A stretch of 5,921 nucleotides of DNA from DAOVFN01 sp964484305 (lineage in GTDB: Archaea; Aenigmatarchaeota; Aenigmatarchaeia; QMZP01): NCBI GenBank assembly GCA_964484305.1, contig CAZAEI010000043.1:1-5921 (forward strand), read 5' to 3'. The notes beneath the pieces were generated by a model. It made no database searches and had not been told where the DNA came from. It saw only the letters and a program-made list of their open reading frames with translations. The number at the start of each line of letters is the position of its first letter. The stretch's first letter is position 1. The translations under genes were made by a program, and so were the position numbers. Positions 5,072 to 5,921 of this stretch are shown here, piece after piece.

Positions 5072-5785
5072 TCATACATCTTGTTCAGCTATGGTTTCTC
5101 TCCACATTGCTGACAATTCTGATTCATAGGCCTTTAATGCCCCGGTTTCGGTCTCCCCAACCAGCTTCAGACCATCAAGATTTTTTTGGGCCGATGCTTT
5201 TTCCTGGCCGTGTCCACTGGTAGAGCCAACTTCCCTGTCAGCTTTATTTGTTGCATCTTCTGCTTTTGTTGCCCTGTCGGATAACCCCTTCCATTCTCCC
5301 AGAAGCTTAAGCGAATCCCTGATTTCACTTATGCAGTCTCCAAGGCCTTGGTCTCCCATTTCAAGAAAACTGGCTGCGGCTGTATATGCTGCTTGGGCCC
5401 TTTCGAATTCTCTAGCTTCCATGTACTGCCTGGCTTCTGAAATAATGTCGCCTCCAATGCCGTGCTCCCTGAGGAATCCCAAGACCTCCAGTTCGTCTGT
5501 GGTTCTCGGTATCTCATAAAAGGAGGCAAAACCATGCTCGATGCCGCGTTCACAAATGATTTTGAGGTATTTGCTGGGTGTTCTGCTTCTTTTCAGAATT
5601 CCATAAACCTCGTCATTAAAGACAATTGAAACTTTACCGGGTTCAGAGCCCCCCACCAGGGCTACAGCCTCTCTTGGCACATCCTTTGTGGTGTAGATTG
5701 GGACCCTTTCCTCGCACATGCCCACCTGGAGGTATCTCTGGCCTCCCTTGAATGGTATTGATTCATTAAATATTTCCATCTTCAT
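5072..5785 (-). CDS. Hypothetical soluble protein with TPR-like helical pair
   Basis: I do not recognise this 237-residue protein. Residues 1-95 look like a mixed alpha/beta domain with several short hydrophobic strands (VALVGG 41-46, KVSIVF 51-56). Residues 96-165 are helical, and 113-147 has TPR-like spacing (SEARQYMEAREFERAQAAYTAAASFLEMGD). Residues 166-205 are polar and low in hydrophobics, probably a disordered linker, followed by a final amphipathic helix. There is no signal peptide or membrane segment. The start at 5785 is chosen over an ATG at 5779 because a TATA box lies 25 bases upstream, making the message leaderless. Base composition is somewhat more AT-rich than topA or nnrE. It converges with the Cys4 gene (24-base gap) and lies just downstream of the RNase P RNA end on the same strand. 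The TPR suggestion implies protein-protein contact but not a function. Confidence 0.78.
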   Translation of the reverse strand: MKMEIFNESIPFKGGQRYLQVGMCEERVPIYTTKDVPREAVALVGGSEPGKVSIVFNDEVYGILKRSRTPSKYLKIICERGIEHGFASFYEIPRTTDELEVLGFLREHGIGGDIISEARQYMEAREFERAQAAYTAAASFLEMGDQGLGDCISEIRDSLKLLGEWKGLSDRATKAEDATNKADREVGSTSGHGQEKASAQKNLDGLKLVGETETGALKAYESELSAMWRETIAEQDV

Positions 5786-5806
5786 AACTAGAGGTATCGG
5801 GTTAAC

Positions 5807-5814
5807 ATTTATAA
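5807..5814 (-). promoter_or_regulatory. TATA box of the 237-residue protein gene
   Basis: TTATAAAT on the minus strand is centred about 25 bases before the ATG at 5785. No Shine-Dalgarno sequence precedes the start, so a leaderless transcript is predicted. The gene thus appears to have its own promoter rather than depend on read-through from the RNA gene upstream. Confidence 0.65.
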
Positions 5815-5878
5815 GCCTTTTGATTTTAGAGTCAGATTTTAATCATTTTTTCATGTTGCTTATAGGCTGGTTACATCC

Positions 5879-5921
5879 CACAGCGCCCGTAAGCCGATTC
5901 TGTATTACTTGGGTGTTTTTG
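5879..5921 (-). ncRNA. rnpB: 3' end of RNase P RNA, cut by the window edge
   Basis: Read on the minus strand, 5903-5889 is ACAGAATCGGCTTAC. This matches the universally conserved 3' strand of helix P4 in RNase P RNA (ACAGAAnnCGGCTTA), the segment that ends almost every such RNA, with one base fewer in the middle. The following GGGCGCTGTGGG (5888-5877) would be the 3' strand of helix P1. Its partner and the rest of the RNA must lie right of the window, so pairing cannot be tested here. RNase P RNA is the catalytic subunit that trims tRNA 5' leaders. Only this conserved block supports the call, and the exact 3' end is a guess. Confidence 0.55.

Noticed and set aside
5181..5187. T7 tract as terminator of the small Cys4 gene
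   Set aside because: It lies about 135 bases past the stop inside the convergent gene, where it simply encodes Lys-Asn codons on the other strand.

Overview
The window looks like archaeal chromosomal DNA. It encodes an archaeal-type topoisomerase I with the CDYDIEG form of the Toprim acidic motif. Four genes have a TATA-like box centred about 25-27 bases before the start codon, which places transcription at or next to the first codon (leaderless mRNAs). The right edge carries what looks like the 3' end of an archaeal RNase P RNA. Most genes are moderately GC-rich and favour AGG arginine codons. The lineage cannot be fixed from this sequence; an uncultured euryarchaeal or DPANN-type archaeon is a guess.

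Layout, left to right. (1) 1-163: a non-coding leader with strong inverted repeats and a TATA box. (2) 164-1427, + strand: a two-gene operon of a YbaK/EbsC-type aminoacyl-tRNA deacylase and a stand-alone NAD(P)H-hydrate epimerase (NnrE). The first gene appears leaderless; the second has a strong Shine-Dalgarno site. (3) 1428-1935: an AT-rich island unlike its surroundings. It carries, on the minus strand, the N-terminal third of a WbpG-type N-acetyl sugar amidotransferase, which I read as a truncated, probably acquired remnant. (4) 1951-2457, minus: a 168-residue protein of unknown function with a C-terminal two-helix membrane hairpin. Its 5' leader holds two 31-base direct repeats spaced exactly 31 bases apart, two adjacent hairpins and a duplicated ribosome-binding site. 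(5) 2628-4802, minus: topA. (6) 4886-5047, +: a 53-residue four-cysteine protein divergent from topA. (7) 5072-5785, minus: a 237-residue protein of unknown function. (8) About 5879-5921, minus: probable 3' end of rnpB, cut by the window edge.

The recognisable genes are housekeeping or quality-control functions: tRNA proofreading, nicotinamide cofactor repair, DNA topology and tRNA 5' maturation. I see no defence system, CRISPR array or intact mobile element. The parts most worth a second look are the repeat-rich leader at 2458-2627, the AT-rich island, the small Cys4 protein sharing a promoter region with topA, and the hairpin at 4-56.
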